Shown here: one piece after another, positions 23,074 through 31,822 of the stretch
Layout: each line of letters opens with the position of its first letter
Position numbering within the stretch: position 1 is the first letter of the stretch
Assembly (NCBI GenBank): GCA_029821875.1
Contig: JALGXW010000003.1
Coordinates: forward strand, 62,001 to 126,000
Source of the DNA: Candidatus Hebobacterum abditum
GTDB lineage: Bacteria; Armatimonadota; Hebobacteria; Hebobacterales; Hebobacteraceae
DNA: 64,000 bases
Reading direction: 5' to 3'
Program-made: the position numbers and the translations under genes
The notes under the pieces: generated by a model
Databases searched by the model: none
The model's input: the letters and a program-made list of their open reading frames with translations, nothing else
What the model was told of the DNA's origin: nothing

Positions 23074-24516
23074 TCACTTCTCGCGCCATGTCCGCGGCAT
23101 CGGCTGCATTTCTCCGCGATCCGGCTCGCGGAACCACGGCGGGGGAGTCTCCCCCGGTTTGTACTCGCAGCCATCCAGATCGTATATCCCGTATCTGCTC
23201 AGGTAATTCCCACCCAAGCGGACGTTTGGTGAGACGATGCAGCCCTCGACGTTCGAGGCCTGGCCGGTGTAGCTGCTGCCGGCCCAGACGATGCCGGAGA
23301 CGCGGAGACGATCGCGCAGGTCGTCCTGCCCGACGCCTTGATCTCGTACGACGAGGTCACGCCCAGCGATGATGGTGGGGTAGTAGACGCGTTCGTCGCA
23401 CGGGTCCTCGGGGTTGGCGACCTCGGGCTCGATGGAGGCATTGGCAACGCCGTAGAAGGTGACGCTTCCGGTGGCAATGATGGTGCCCTTGATCTGGGCG
23501 CTGTTCTTGATCTGGACGTCGCCGTGGACGAAGTAGTTGCCCTCGTAAACCTCGAACTCGCTGCTCTTACCAAAGATCACTGTGAAGGGCTTGGTGCTGG
23601 AGTTGCACACGTAGGCGTCGGGATTGTCGAAGCCGTACCAGTCGGGCATGAAGAAGTTCTCGTCATATGCCGCATGCCCGTCGCTGGCATGGGAGATGTA
23701 GTCCAGCGCCGTGGAGGCGGACTCGCCGTACCAGTACATGTGCCGATCCGGGTCGTCCGCGGCGTAGACAGTGGTATCGGTGCAGGCCGGCAGTGTCGCC
23801 TGGTCCGGCCAGCGCGGGTCGGGCGTGCCATCGCCATCCGGGTCGCGGGGAATCTGCTCCTTCGTTACGGGGTCGCAGCTCAGGTCATGCTGCACCCAGT
23901 CGTGCCACTTGTCCCACATGGGGGATGGCAGCACCGCGCCGCCGGCGGGGCCATTAGGGTGATCCAGAAAGTCGTCTGGCTCTCCGACCGCCCCGTCGAT
24001 CTCTACTTCGCCCGAGCCGCCTTTGACATCGGCGTATGGAGGATCCGCCATGCCAGGCTGGTCACTGTCGGAGTAGTAGACGTGATTCCAGGCCCAGTCG
24101 CCGTCAGTATCCAGCTGCACCTCGACCGTGCGGTCCAGGTTGTAGACCGTACCGGGGAGCGCGGTGTTGACGGCTGCTGTTGATGTCACGGTGACCCAGT
24201 CGTCCCGGAGGGGATCGGCCACCCACGTGACATGATAGGAGCCGGCCGCGCCGCCGTTCGCCAGCACACCTTCGTATGGTTGCGGAGGCGGGTTGTTGAC
24301 TCCCTGAGCCCTCCAGTCGGCGATCATGGCGTTGACACCGGCCTCCGCCAGATACACGGCCTGCGTGTACTCATGTCTCGACCCCGCTAGGAGCCGGCCC
24401 GAGATGGCCATGGCCAAGATGGCCGTGATGAGAATGGCTATGACCAGGATGACCATCAGAGCTGCTATGAATGCGAAGCCGTTCTGTGGGCGGCGTTCCG
24501 ATCGTATCAGCATCAT
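23074..24516 (-). CDS. PilX-like large minor pilin
   Basis: A 480-aa protein with a prepilin-type start: short basic leader MMLIRSERRPQNG, then FAFIAALMVILVIAILITAILAMAISGRL, then HEYTQAVYLAEAGVNAMIADWR, the PilX N-terminal signature. Cleavage is expected between Gly and Phe. Unlike ordinary PilX (~200 aa), it carries a ~400-residue exposed domain rich in Asp, Gly and Tyr with a GTIIATGSVTFYG-type beta-helix stretch (residues ~340-450), as in bactofilin-like or polymer-forming beta solenoids. It may be a tip adhesin. ATG 24516 has GGAG 7 bp upstream. The 2-bp gap to the next gene implies coupling. Confidence 0.8.
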   Translation of the reverse strand: MMLIRSERRPQNGFAFIAALMVILVIAILITAILAMAISGRLLAGSRHEYTQAVYLAEAGVNAMIADWRAQGVNNPPPQPYEGVLANGGAAGSYHVTWVADPLRDDWVTVTSTAAVNTALPGTVYNLDRTVEVQLDTDGDWAWNHVYYSDSDQPGMADPPYADVKGGSGEVEIDGAVGEPDDFLDHPNGPAGGAVLPSPMWDKWHDWVQHDLSCDPVTKEQIPRDPDGDGTPDPRWPDQATLPACTDTTVYAADDPDRHMYWYGESASTALDYISHASDGHAAYDENFFMPDWYGFDNPDAYVCNSSTKPFTVIFGKSSEFEVYEGNYFVHGDVQIKNSAQIKGTIIATGSVTFYGVANASIEPEVANPEDPCDERVYYPTIIAGRDLVVRDQGVGQDDLRDRLRVSGIVWAGSSYTGQASNVEGCIVSPNVRLGGNYLSRYGIYDLDGCEYKPGETPPPWFREPDRGEMQPMPRTWREK

Positions 24517-24548
24517 CGCCTCACTCCTTTCGACACCGTGCCAAGACA

Positions 24549-24992
24549 TCACAATGAGCTATGGCCCGAGTCTGGCACCGGGCAAGTGATGGCTATGCCC
24601 TCCGGGCTTGGGTCGGTGGCAGCGTCGTAGGAGTACTGGTAGTGATACGCGCCCTCATCGTCCAGAGGACAGCGGGGCTCTTCCAGGAAATACGCCGGAT
24701 CCTGAAGGAACTGTTCGAAGGCGGCTTGGTCAGCTGGGTATGTGCGTTCCTGGGTAACCGCATCTCGGTTCTTCGTCCAGTAGATGTTGAGAGCCGAGTG
24801 GATGGCCCCCACATTGTCCTGGCACGCGAGTTCGTCCGCCGCGGCCTTCCCGCGATAGACCGACAGCGTGGCGATCAGCAACACGACGGCCGCAAGCAGG
24901 ATGACACCCAGCAACTCGGGAAGGGTCCATCCCGATTCGCTGCCTGTGGCTGCGATCGCCTCTGTCTTTCGCTTCCTCGAAGCCGTCACCAT
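24549..24992 (-). CDS. Prepilin-like protein with atypical cleavage site
   Basis: A ~147-aa protein with a long leader (about 21 residues, ending GSESG) followed by WTLPELLGVILLAAVVLLIATLSVY. It keeps Gly at -1 and Glu at +5, but has Trp at +1 instead of Phe/Met and Pro at +4. The C-terminal half contains NVGAIHSALNIYW and a Pro/Asp-rich end with a CPLDDEGAYHYQY segment that resembles the short C-terminal disulfide pilins. ATG 25004 is an alternative start. It is located among clear pilin genes, so a role as a minor pilin is likely, but processing is not certain. Confidence 0.7.
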   Translation of the reverse strand: MVTASRKRKTEAIAATGSESGWTLPELLGVILLAAVVLLIATLSVYRGKAAADELACQDNVGAIHSALNIYWTKNRDAVTQERTYPADQAAFEQFLQDPAYFLEEPRCPLDDEGAYHYQYSYDAATDPSPEGIAITCPVPDSGHSSL

Positions 24993-25047
24993 CGCACATC
25001 CCATGCCTGCACGAAGTCAACGGTCCCCCACCGTCTTCCTCAGTGTC

Positions 25048-25503
25048 CTACTTGTGCTCGAAGGCCTTCTTCCAGACACCTTCGAAGTGGTCGGAGGTGT
25101 TCAGTATCACCCCCACCTGTGGGTTGTCCGGTGTCGGCGCGCCCCCGCTGCTCCCATCCTGGAGAATAGGTACCACCTCGTACGGCACGCCGAACGGGCA
25201 CATCGGCACTTCGGTGAGAGGTGGAGTGACCACCCACGAAGGGGCCGTCGGCTCGCACATCTCCTCGATTGTTGTCGGCCACACGTCGTTGCGTGAGAAG
25301 AACACCTGAAACGCAGTGGAGGTAATCTCGATCTGCGCCTGACAGCCGCGGACTCTCGATCTGTAGACCGCGCTGAAGTAGCGCGGCAGTGCAATCAGCA
25401 TCAGCGCCGCCAGGATGAGCAGGACCACGAGCAATTCCACGAACGTGAATCCACTGCCGCGGCGGAGAGTAGTGTTGCGTTGTCTGGACGGAGCTCTCAC
25501 CAT
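25048..25503 (-). CDS. Type IV pilin (second major-like prepilin)
   Basis: A 151-aa prepilin: leader of 18 residues ending SG, then FTFVELLVVLLILAALMLIALPRYFSAVY. Cleavage is at Gly18/Phe19 and Glu5 is present. The globular part has CPFGVPYEVVPILQDGSSGGAPTPDNPQVGVI, closely parallel to the pilin encoded at 25621-26094, so the two are tandem paralogs. GAGGAG lies about 12 bp before ATG 25503. A strong hairpin separates the two, which may set a lower level for this gene. Confidence 0.9.
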   Translation of the reverse strand: MVRAPSRQRNTTLRRGSGFTFVELLVVLLILAALMLIALPRYFSAVYRSRVRGCQAQIEITSTAFQVFFSRNDVWPTTIEEMCEPTAPSWVVTPPLTEVPMCPFGVPYEVVPILQDGSSGGAPTPDNPQVGVILNTSDHFEGVWKKAFEHK

Positions 25504-25573
25504 TGTTGCGGTGCTCCTCGGTTGGACGCCGAATTGTGGAACATCCTAGATGGACCATTCCGACGATGGACCG

Positions 25574-25608
25574 GTCGGGAGGCGAGGCGTAGGGCCTCGC
25601 CCCCCGAC
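25574..25608 (-). terminator. 15-bp hairpin between tandem pilin genes
   Basis: GTCGGGAGGCGAGGC (25574-25588) pairs with GCCTCGCCCCCCGAC (25594-25608) with one mismatch and a 5-nt loop. It lies between the first pilin gene and the rest of the downstream pil genes. With no T-run, it is best read as a partial terminator or 3'-end stabiliser that makes the first pilin mRNA more abundant than the distal part. Confidence 0.6.
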
Positions 25609-25620
25609 AGAAGACTGTCC

Positions 25621-26094
25621 TTACTCCAGGTGCGTGTCGGCTGTCTGCCACTGCGCGTTCGCCCAGTGCTCAGCCCAGCTTGACACGACACCAATCTGCG
25701 GGTTGAGCGGAGTGCCAGCGACGCCTATCGACCCATCGGCCAACACCGACAGCAGCACGTAGTCGTGAGTCACGGTCGCGGTGTCGAACGGGCAGATCGG
25801 CATCTCAGTCAACTGACCGCCCACGAGACCAGCCGGAGTCGTGGGCACGGGGACCGTGCTATCGGGCGGAAGCATGTCTTCGACTTCGACCGGCCACTCC
25901 TTGTTCTGCGCGAAGTAGGCCTGGACAGCGGTGTTGACGATCTTGAAGTTGGACTGGCACGCCCGCACGCGGCCTGAGTAGATCGCTGCGAAGTACCTCG
26001 GCAGCGCGATGGCGACCAACACCGAGATGATGATGATCACCACCAGCAACTCGACCATCGTGAAACCCCGCTTGGTTCGCAGTCTCCTCGTCAT
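25621..26094 (-). CDS. Type IV major pilin
   Basis: A 157-aa prepilin and the best candidate for the major subunit. Leader MTRRLRTKRG (10 residues), cleavage Gly10/Phe11, mature FTMVELLVVIIIISVLVAIALPRYFAAIYSGRVRACQSN, which is textbook pilin or pseudopilin, followed by a globular domain with two Cys. ATG 26094 has the perfect ribosome-binding site AAAGGAGGTGA. The frame extends to 26196 but without a start signal. An AAAAGT-GGG-ACTTTT inverted repeat at 26195-26209 lies in the gap after pilC. The gene is followed by a 15-bp hairpin. High expression is expected. Confidence 0.93.
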   Translation of the reverse strand: MTRRLRTKRGFTMVELLVVIIIISVLVAIALPRYFAAIYSGRVRACQSNFKIVNTAVQAYFAQNKEWPVEVEDMLPPDSTVPVPTTPAGLVGGQLTEMPICPFDTATVTHDYVLLSVLADGSIGVAGTPLNPQIGVVSSWAEHWANAQWQTADTHLE

Positions 26095-26282
26095 CTTCTC
26101 ACCTCCTTTTCGAGCGGGTTGGTATTGCATAGGAGTGCCGGGCAGCACCCTACATAGCCAGAGTACAGTGCGGAATGCCCTCGGACAATCGCCCAAAAGT
26201 GGGACTTTTCGTCACACGAATAGCGTAGGCACTACGGGTGAGTGAGGCGTGCGTGCCGGGGGCCTCCGAGGGCCCAGCAGGG

Positions 26283-27518
26283 CTACGGCCCCGCTGTGGC
26301 GCCCGGCCCCTGCTTGAGCAGTGCCGTCAGGTTGAAGATCGGCATGTACATCGCGATCGCCACAAAACCCACGATGCCGCCCAACACGATGGTGAGGAGC
26401 GGCTCCATGGCCGTGGTGAGCCGCTTGACCGTGTACTCGACGTCCCGGTCGTAGAAGTCAGCGACCTTGTTCATCATGCCGCCCAGATCGCCGGACTCCT
26501 CGCCAGCGGCGACCATCTGGATGACCATGGCGGGGAACTCCCCGCTCTGCTGCATCGGGTCGGCAAGCTTGTCGCCTTCAGTCACGCGCGTAATGGCAAG
26601 CCGGAGCGCCGACTGGATGACCCAGTTGCCGGCCACCCGAGCTGCGTCTTCCAGCGCCTGCACCAGCGGGACCCCTGTGCTAACCAGCGTGCCCAGCACC
26701 CGGATGGAGCGCGCGATGGCGATCTTTCGGACAAGGGGGCCGAACATCGGCGCTCTGATCTTGAGGCTATCGGCCTTCGGGCGGCCGCGTTCAGATCGCG
26801 CCCACGACCGAAGCCCCAGGACGGCGCCCACGATGACCAGCGCGACCGCCCACCACCAGGAGACGAAGAAATCGGATATCCACATGAGCGCCTTCGTGGT
26901 CCCGGGGAGATCGAGGCCCGCGCTCTGGTACACGTCTGAGAAGACGGGTATGACAAAGAGCAGAACGAAGGCCACTATCAGAACCGCGAGGCCGATGACC
27001 AGCACAGGGTATACGAATGCGGACCTCACCTTCTGTCGCAGCTCGGCGTCCTTGTCCATCTGCACCGCGATGCGCTCCAGCGACAGCTCGAGGAATCCGC
27101 CGGACTCGCCCGCCCTGATGAGGCTTATCATGATGTTGGAGAAGATGTGCGGGAACTTGCTCATCGAGCCCGACAGCGACTGTCCGTCCTGGACGCGCTG
27201 GCGTATCTCGCCGATGGCGCGGGCGAGCTCAGGGCTCTCCGTCTGGTCGCGCAGTGCTCCAAGGCACGGAATCAGCGGTATCCCCGCTCCCATCATGGCG
27301 GCGAACTGCCATGAGAACACGACGAGGTCGTCGTGGCGGACCCGGCGAGGCAGAACGCCGAGGGCCTTCTCGCTTCGGTCTTTCACCTCGTCCACCGAGA
27401 CGGGGAAGTAGCCCATCTCGGTCACTTTCAGCTTCACGAGGCGAGCATTGTCCGCCACGAGAGTGCCCCGTACGAGCGCACCCGAGTTGTCTCTAGCCCT
27501 ATAGCGGAAAGTAGCCAT
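26283..27518 (-). CDS. pilC: Type IV pilus inner-membrane platform protein PilC
   Basis: A 411-aa polytopic protein of the T2SF/PilC/GspF family with two repeats of the ~120-residue T2SF domain. The first holds FSWQFAAMMGAGIPLIPCLGALRDQ and SLSGSMSKFPHIFSNIMISLIRAGESGGFL. The second holds RSIRVLGTLVSTGVPLVQALEDAARVAGN and FPAMVIQMVAAGEESGDLGGMMNKVADFYDRDVEYTV. Membrane helices are at about 168-192, 215-235 and near the C-terminus. It forms the base that PilB rotates or drives. It is 9 bp from pilB. Confidence 0.96.
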   Translation of the reverse strand: MATFRYRARDNSGALVRGTLVADNARLVKLKVTEMGYFPVSVDEVKDRSEKALGVLPRRVRHDDLVVFSWQFAAMMGAGIPLIPCLGALRDQTESPELARAIGEIRQRVQDGQSLSGSMSKFPHIFSNIMISLIRAGESGGFLELSLERIAVQMDKDAELRQKVRSAFVYPVLVIGLAVLIVAFVLLFVIPVFSDVYQSAGLDLPGTTKALMWISDFFVSWWWAVALVIVGAVLGLRSWARSERGRPKADSLKIRAPMFGPLVRKIAIARSIRVLGTLVSTGVPLVQALEDAARVAGNWVIQSALRLAITRVTEGDKLADPMQQSGEFPAMVIQMVAAGEESGDLGGMMNKVADFYDRDVEYTVKRLTTAMEPLLTIVLGGIVGFVAIAMYMPIFNLTALLKQGPGATAGP

Positions 27519-27527
27519 GTATCAGCC

Positions 27528-29228
27528 TCAGTCTTCCTCTACGTAGATGACTCTCATCAACTCTTCCGGTGATGTGCTGCCGTCGAGCACCTTCGCCAGG
27601 CCGGACTCCTTCATCAGCATCATGCCGTCAGCCACTGCGGCGTCGCGTATCTCGATCGCCGACTGGCCCGCCATCACGAGGCGCTTGATGCTGTCCGTCA
27701 TGCGCAGCACCTCGAAGACGCCCGTGCGGCCCCGGTATCCGCGGTTCGCGCAGCCCGGGCAGCCCTCTCCCTGGGCGAACAGCATGTCATCCCTTTCCTT
27801 GCCCTTCGGGATGCCAAGCTCGTCGAGGAGTTCGGTGTCTGGCTTGTAGGTGCTCTTGCAGTCTCGGCATACCACGCGCACCAGCCTCTGTCCAACGACG
27901 CCGATGACCGACGATGCTATCAAGAAGGGCTCCACGCCCATGTCGAGCAATCGCGGGAGCGCGGAGGCCGCGTCATTCGTATGCAGCGAACTGAACACTA
28001 GGTGGCCTGTGAGAGCGGCCTGGACGGCGATCTCAGCCGTCTCGAGGTCGCGGATCTCGCCGACCATGATCACATCGGGATCCTGACGCAGGATCGCCCT
28101 CAAGCCGCGGGCGAAGGTGATGTTCGCAGCGGTGTGCACCTGGCTCTGGTTGATTCCCACGAGCTGGTACTCGACGGGGTCCTCCACCGTGACGATGTTG
28201 CGGTCCTCGCTGTTGACCCGGTTCAGGGCCGTGTAGAGCGCTGTCGTCTTGCCTGACCCTGTAGGCCCCGTGGCGAGGATCATCCCGTATGGCCGCGAGA
28301 TCAAGGACTCCACCAGCTTCTGCTGCTCCGGCAAGAAGCCGAGGTCTTCGAGCTGAAGCAGAACCGAGGACTTGTCGAGTATTCGCATCACGACTTTCTC
28401 GCCGAACACGGTCAGCAGCGTAGAGACCCGCAGGTCATAGTCTCCGCCGTTCACTGTCACCGAGATCCGGCCGTCCTGCGGCAGGCGCCGCTCGGCGATG
28501 TTCATCCCGGCCATGATCTTGATGCGGGACACGACCGCAGCCTGCAGGCGCTTCGGTATCTGCATCATGTCGTAGAGAATGCCGTCGACGCGGTAGCGGA
28601 CGCGCACTCCATGCTCTCGGGGCTCGACGTGGATGTCGCTTGCGCTGCCCGTAACCGCGCCCTGGACGATCGAATCGACAAGGCGCACGACCGGTGCGTC
28701 CTCCACCATGCGCTCTAGCTCTCTCACGGTCATGGGCTCGTCGTTCTCCTCGCCCATGGTGGAGGTATCCTCGATCGCCTTGTAGGCGGCCACGCGCCCG
28801 TCGAAGAGCTTGTTGGTGGTGAGGAGGACGTCCTCCTCGGGAGCGAAGAACGTGCGGACGTCCATCCCCGTCACGAGACGCATGGACTCGATCGCCGTCA
28901 GGTTGAGCGGATCGGCCATGGCAACACTCATGACGTTCCCATCGAGATCGAAGGGAACGGCGCGATAGCTGCGCACCATGTTCTCAGGCAGACAGGTGGC
29001 CACCTCAGACGAGATAGCGACCTCTGAGAGCTCGATGGAGGGAACGCCGAGCTGATCCTGCAGCGCTTCCGCGAGGTCGCGCTTCTTGATCACTCCGCGC
29101 CGGAGCAGGACCTGTCCGAGGAAGCCCTTCGTCTGCTGCTGCTCCGCCAGCGCCTTCTCCAGGTCCTCCTGAGACACCGCGCCCCGGGTCAGGAGTATCT
29201 GGCCAAGTTTCTTCGCCTTGAGTTTCAC
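27528..29228 (-). CDS. pilB: Type IV pilus extension ATPase PilB with tandem MshEN motifs
   Basis: A 566-aa hexameric ATPase that powers pilus extension. N-terminal MshEN-type repeats: LGQILLTRGAVSQEDLEKAL (residues 8-27, closing Gln30) and LGQVLLRRGVIKKRDLAEAL (37-56, closing Gln59) match the RLGxxLxxxG...LxxALxxQ c-di-GMP-binding pattern. The catalytic domain has Walker A GPTGSGKTTAL, an Asp box, Walker B and His boxes (VMVGEIRDLETAEIAVQAAL, TGHLVFSSLHTNDA). A Cys-X2-Cys pair (CRDC, CPGC) forms the zinc knuckle typical of PilB. The start is set at GTG 29228 because homology starts there. The long upstream extension has no pilin-like sense. Confidence 0.95.
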   Translation of the reverse strand: MKLKAKKLGQILLTRGAVSQEDLEKALAEQQQTKGFLGQVLLRRGVIKKRDLAEALQDQLGVPSIELSEVAISSEVATCLPENMVRSYRAVPFDLDGNVMSVAMADPLNLTAIESMRLVTGMDVRTFFAPEEDVLLTTNKLFDGRVAAYKAIEDTSTMGEENDEPMTVRELERMVEDAPVVRLVDSIVQGAVTGSASDIHVEPREHGVRVRYRVDGILYDMMQIPKRLQAAVVSRIKIMAGMNIAERRLPQDGRISVTVNGGDYDLRVSTLLTVFGEKVVMRILDKSSVLLQLEDLGFLPEQQKLVESLISRPYGMILATGPTGSGKTTALYTALNRVNSEDRNIVTVEDPVEYQLVGINQSQVHTAANITFARGLRAILRQDPDVIMVGEIRDLETAEIAVQAALTGHLVFSSLHTNDAASALPRLLDMGVEPFLIASSVIGVVGQRLVRVVCRDCKSTYKPDTELLDELGIPKGKERDDMLFAQGEGCPGCANRGYRGRTGVFEVLRMTDSIKRLVMAGQSAIEIRDAAVADGMMLMKESGLAKVLDGSTSPEELMRVIYVEED

Positions 29229-29678
29229 AACACCCAGCCTATCCCGGACACGGCGCCGGCGCTTGCGGGCAGATCGGCCTGTGTGTGACGGCCGCGGTGA
29301 TGCACCATGCCTCCGCCCCGCGCCATGTCGCACGCGCGCTAGCCTGCCCGCGCATGTCTCGCGTGCCACGAGGAGTCAAGTCCATATGCCATAGCTCCCT
29401 AACGTTTTCTACCACAAACCTGGCGTGGCTCACGTCGCAGATTGCGCCCTTGTGCCCCCCTGGTGCACGGTCACCGCTCATCGTCGGCAATACCCCCGAA
29501 GAGCGGACACGATGCAACACACCCGTCGCGAAGGGCACTGGGGAAGTGGTATCTCGGGTTGGACGCACAGAGGCACGAGGGTCGGTCATTCGCCTCGTGG
29601 ATATACCCGGGATCACAGTCGGTGGCGCCGCCTCGTGTCCACTCTCGGACACGGGGCCTCGCCACGGAGGATGCAGCA
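29229..29678. other. 450-bp divergent region between pilB and a small gene
   Basis: It should hold the pil operon promoter (-) and the promoter of the 67-aa gene (+). I see no convincing -35/-10 pair on either strand and no sigma-54 element with correct spacing. Long overlapping frames on both strands here are products of high GC, not genes. Confidence 0.5.
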
Positions 29679-29882
29679 ATGACAGTAGTCGCAGAGCGCA
29701 AGGCAGACGTCGAGGCGACGGGCTATGAGGTGCGCTTCGGGGGGAAAGGGCAAGTCGTCGCCTATGTCGTTAGCGGGCCCGGCGCCGCTTCGCTCGAGCA
29801 AGCACTCACCGATAACGGGTTCTGGCTCGTCCCCGTGCAGCCGCGCACACCGTCCGACGAGCACACCCACGCGGCCGCCTAG
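29679..29882 (+). CDS. 67-aa orphan small protein
   Basis: A small acidic-neutral soluble protein: MTVVAERKADVEATGYEVRFGGKGQVVAYVVSG, ending VQPRTPSDEHTHAAA. A two-strand/one-helix layout (strands around EVRFGGKGQVVAYVV and FWLVPVQP, helix SLEQALTDN) could be a ferredoxin-like or swapped-hairpin mini-fold. Supported by GGAGG at 29666-29670 about 8 bp before ATG 29679 and by a clean intrinsic terminator 39 bp after the stop. No family is recognised. It lies divergent from the pilus operon and upstream of a GH4 gene. Its role is unknown. Confidence 0.65.
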   Translation: MTVVAERKADVEATGYEVRFGGKGQVVAYVVSGPGAASLEQALTDNGFWLVPVQPRTPSDEHTHAAA

Positions 29883-29920
29883 CCGACGCCGCCGGCTGTT
29901 CTGAGAACGACCGTCGGGAG

Positions 29921-29950
29921 ACGCACCCCGCTTCAGGGGTGCGTTTGCTA
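29921..29950 (+). terminator. Intrinsic terminator of the 67-aa gene
   Basis: ACGCACCCC (29921-29929) and GGGGTGCGT (29936-29944) form a 9-bp stem with a GCTTCA loop, followed by TTGCTATT. It is the most canonical terminator in the window outside the T-box and marks a monocistronic unit. Confidence 0.8.
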
Positions 29951-30168
29951 TTCACCCTGTCCGCCGGGTCCGCCCCCGCGATTGGGCGGCGCGGCCGAAC
30001 CCAAAGCGCGTCCGCGCTCTCTGGGATACTCGAGACCACTGCGAGGATAGTCGCCGCCGCGCGCGGCCAGCCATGTGTCTCGCCGTCTCCGAAGTTCCAC
30101 CCTGCGAGGGGCCATGCCCAGTCCACCGAACTGAGAGGCAGACATCAGTCCGTAGGAAGGAGAGGACA

Positions 30169-31533
30169 ATGCCTTCGGCCATCAAGGTAGGAGTCATAGG
30201 TGCGGGCAGCGCCACTTTCTCGGCCGGGCTCGTGCGTGATATCTGCCTTCAGCGAAGCCTTGCCGGGAGTCATGTGACGTTGATGGATATCGATGAAGAT
30301 CGGCTGGCTCCCGTGCACACGTTCGCGCAGCGCTATGCCGCCGAGCTCGGCGCCGACGTAACGTTCGATATGGCGCTGGATCGCGAGCAGGCGCTTGGGG
30401 ACGCCGACTTCGTCATCAACACGGCGATGTATGGCGGCCACGACTACGTCGAGGGACTGCGGGAGCGGACCGAGGATCGGGGCTACTACCGTGGGTTCCG
30501 TGTCGAGCAGATCCTCAATATCCGCCTCATGCTGTCGGTGGCACGCGACATGGAGCGGCTCTGCCCCGAGGCCTGGCTCATCCAGGCCGGCAACCCAGTC
30601 TTCGAGGGATGCACGGCGATGAGCCGCGAGACCGGGGTCAAGGTGTGCGGCATCTGTCATGGGCACTACGGCTGCAGGGAACTCGCGGGGACGTTGGGGC
30701 TCGACCCCGAGAAGGTCACAGCGCAGGCAATCGGCTTCAACCACTGCATCTTCCTCACCCACTTCGAGTGCGAAGGTCGAGACGCCCTGCCGTTGATCGA
30801 CGAGTGGGTGGCCCGCGACTCCGAGGCGTTCTGGCGGGACCGCCGGCCGGGCTATTGGGACAACCAGATGGCACGTGCCGCGGTCGAGATCTACAAGCTC
30901 CTCGGTCTCTTCCCGATTGGCGACACGACCCGCAAGGGAGGCTGGTGGTTCCACACGGACCTGGAGGCCAAGAAGAGATGGTATGGCGAGGAACTGGGCG
31001 GATTCGACTCCGAGATCGGGTGGAGCGAGTACCTGCGATCCCTGGATGAGGAAGTCAGCCGAATCCACGAAGCCGCAGCCGATGAGTCAGCCAAGCTGAC
31101 CGAGGCCTTCCCTCCCGAGCCGAGTGGCGAGCAGCACCTGCCTCTGATCGACGCGCTTGTCAATGACAACCGGGTGGAACTGCAGGTCAACGTCCCCAAC
31201 CACGGCGCGATCGAGGGGATTCCGGACGACGTTGTGGTCGAGGTGCCGGCTCTTTGCTCGGCGCGCGGGATCCAGCCCTACCATGTCGGCCGGCTGCCGG
31301 ATCTTGTCATGGTCAATGTGATCCTCCCACGACTCCTCGAAGCCGAGCGATGGATTCACCTCGCCCTGCGGCCCGATGCGCGCATGCTCATGGCCATCAT
31401 CCTGGAAGACCACCGGACGAAGTCCTATGAGCAGGCGGAGCAGTTCTGCCGCGAAGTGCTGGCCCGGCCGGAATTCGGCGAAGTGGCGGAAGAGGCGCGG
31501 CATGCTGCTCCGGCGACAGAGCACCAGCGCTGA
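30169..31533 (+). CDS. Glycoside hydrolase family 4 (alpha-glucosidase/galactosidase type)
   Basis: A 454-aa GH4 enzyme. GH4 hydrolyses alpha- or beta-glycosides (or 6-phospho-glycosides) by NAD+- and divalent-metal-dependent redox elimination. Visible parts: the Rossmann start KVGVIGAGSATFSAGLVRDIC, DADFVINTAMYGGHDYVEGL, the metal and substrate segment QAGNPVFEGCTA, GICHGHYGC with the Cys/His pair expected near Mn, and GFNHCIFLTHFE. ATG 30169 has GGAAGGAGAGG upstream. No PTS is nearby, so a non-phosphorylated substrate such as an alpha-galactoside or alpha-glucuronide (LplD- or AglA-like) is more likely. Confidence 0.92.
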   Translation: MPSAIKVGVIGAGSATFSAGLVRDICLQRSLAGSHVTLMDIDEDRLAPVHTFAQRYAAELGADVTFDMALDREQALGDADFVINTAMYGGHDYVEGLRERTEDRGYYRGFRVEQILNIRLMLSVARDMERLCPEAWLIQAGNPVFEGCTAMSRETGVKVCGICHGHYGCRELAGTLGLDPEKVTAQAIGFNHCIFLTHFECEGRDALPLIDEWVARDSEAFWRDRRPGYWDNQMARAAVEIYKLLGLFPIGDTTRKGGWWFHTDLEAKKRWYGEELGGFDSEIGWSEYLRSLDEEVSRIHEAAADESAKLTEAFPPEPSGEQHLPLIDALVNDNRVELQVNVPNHGAIEGIPDDVVVEVPALCSARGIQPYHVGRLPDLVMVNVILPRLLEAERWIHLALRPDARMLMAIILEDHRTKSYEQAEQFCREVLARPEFGEVAEEARHAAPATEHQR

Positions 31534-31647
31534 GCGCGGATCATTGGGGGCCAACCGATCATCCCTCGCGAGCAAGACGCTCCGGGACGGCGAGAGCCCC
31601 CCTCGCAGCGGGACCGCCGGTTTCGCCCTCAGAATACTACGCGAGTG

Positions 31648-31722
<75 letters not shown>

Positions 31723-31726
31723 AGAG

Positions 31727-31802
31727 TGGAGCGGAAAGCGGGATTCGAACCCGCGACCCACAGCTTGGGAAGCTGTTGCTCTACCAACTGAGCTATTCCC
31801 GC
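31727..31802 (-). tRNA. tRNA-Gly (CCC)
   Basis: A complete cloverleaf on the minus strand: acceptor GCGGGAA with TTTCCGC (one G-T), D arm AGCTCAGTTGGTAGAGC, anticodon stem ACAGC/GCTGT with loop TTCCCAA (anticodon CCC, reads GGG), T-arm GCGGG-TTCGAAT-CCCGC. CCA is encoded (31729-31727). It is first in a Gly-Cys pair. The GGG-reading tRNA is consistent with the high GC content. Confidence 0.97.
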
Positions 31803-31822
31803 CGCACAACTACCCTGTCAAT

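Noticed and set aside
26121-26141. Sigma-54-like element upstream of the major pilin (CGGCAC ... TGCAA on the minus strand)
   Set aside because: The GG to GC distance is one base too short for the strict -24/-12 spacing, so I do not call it, although pilin genes often use sigma-54.
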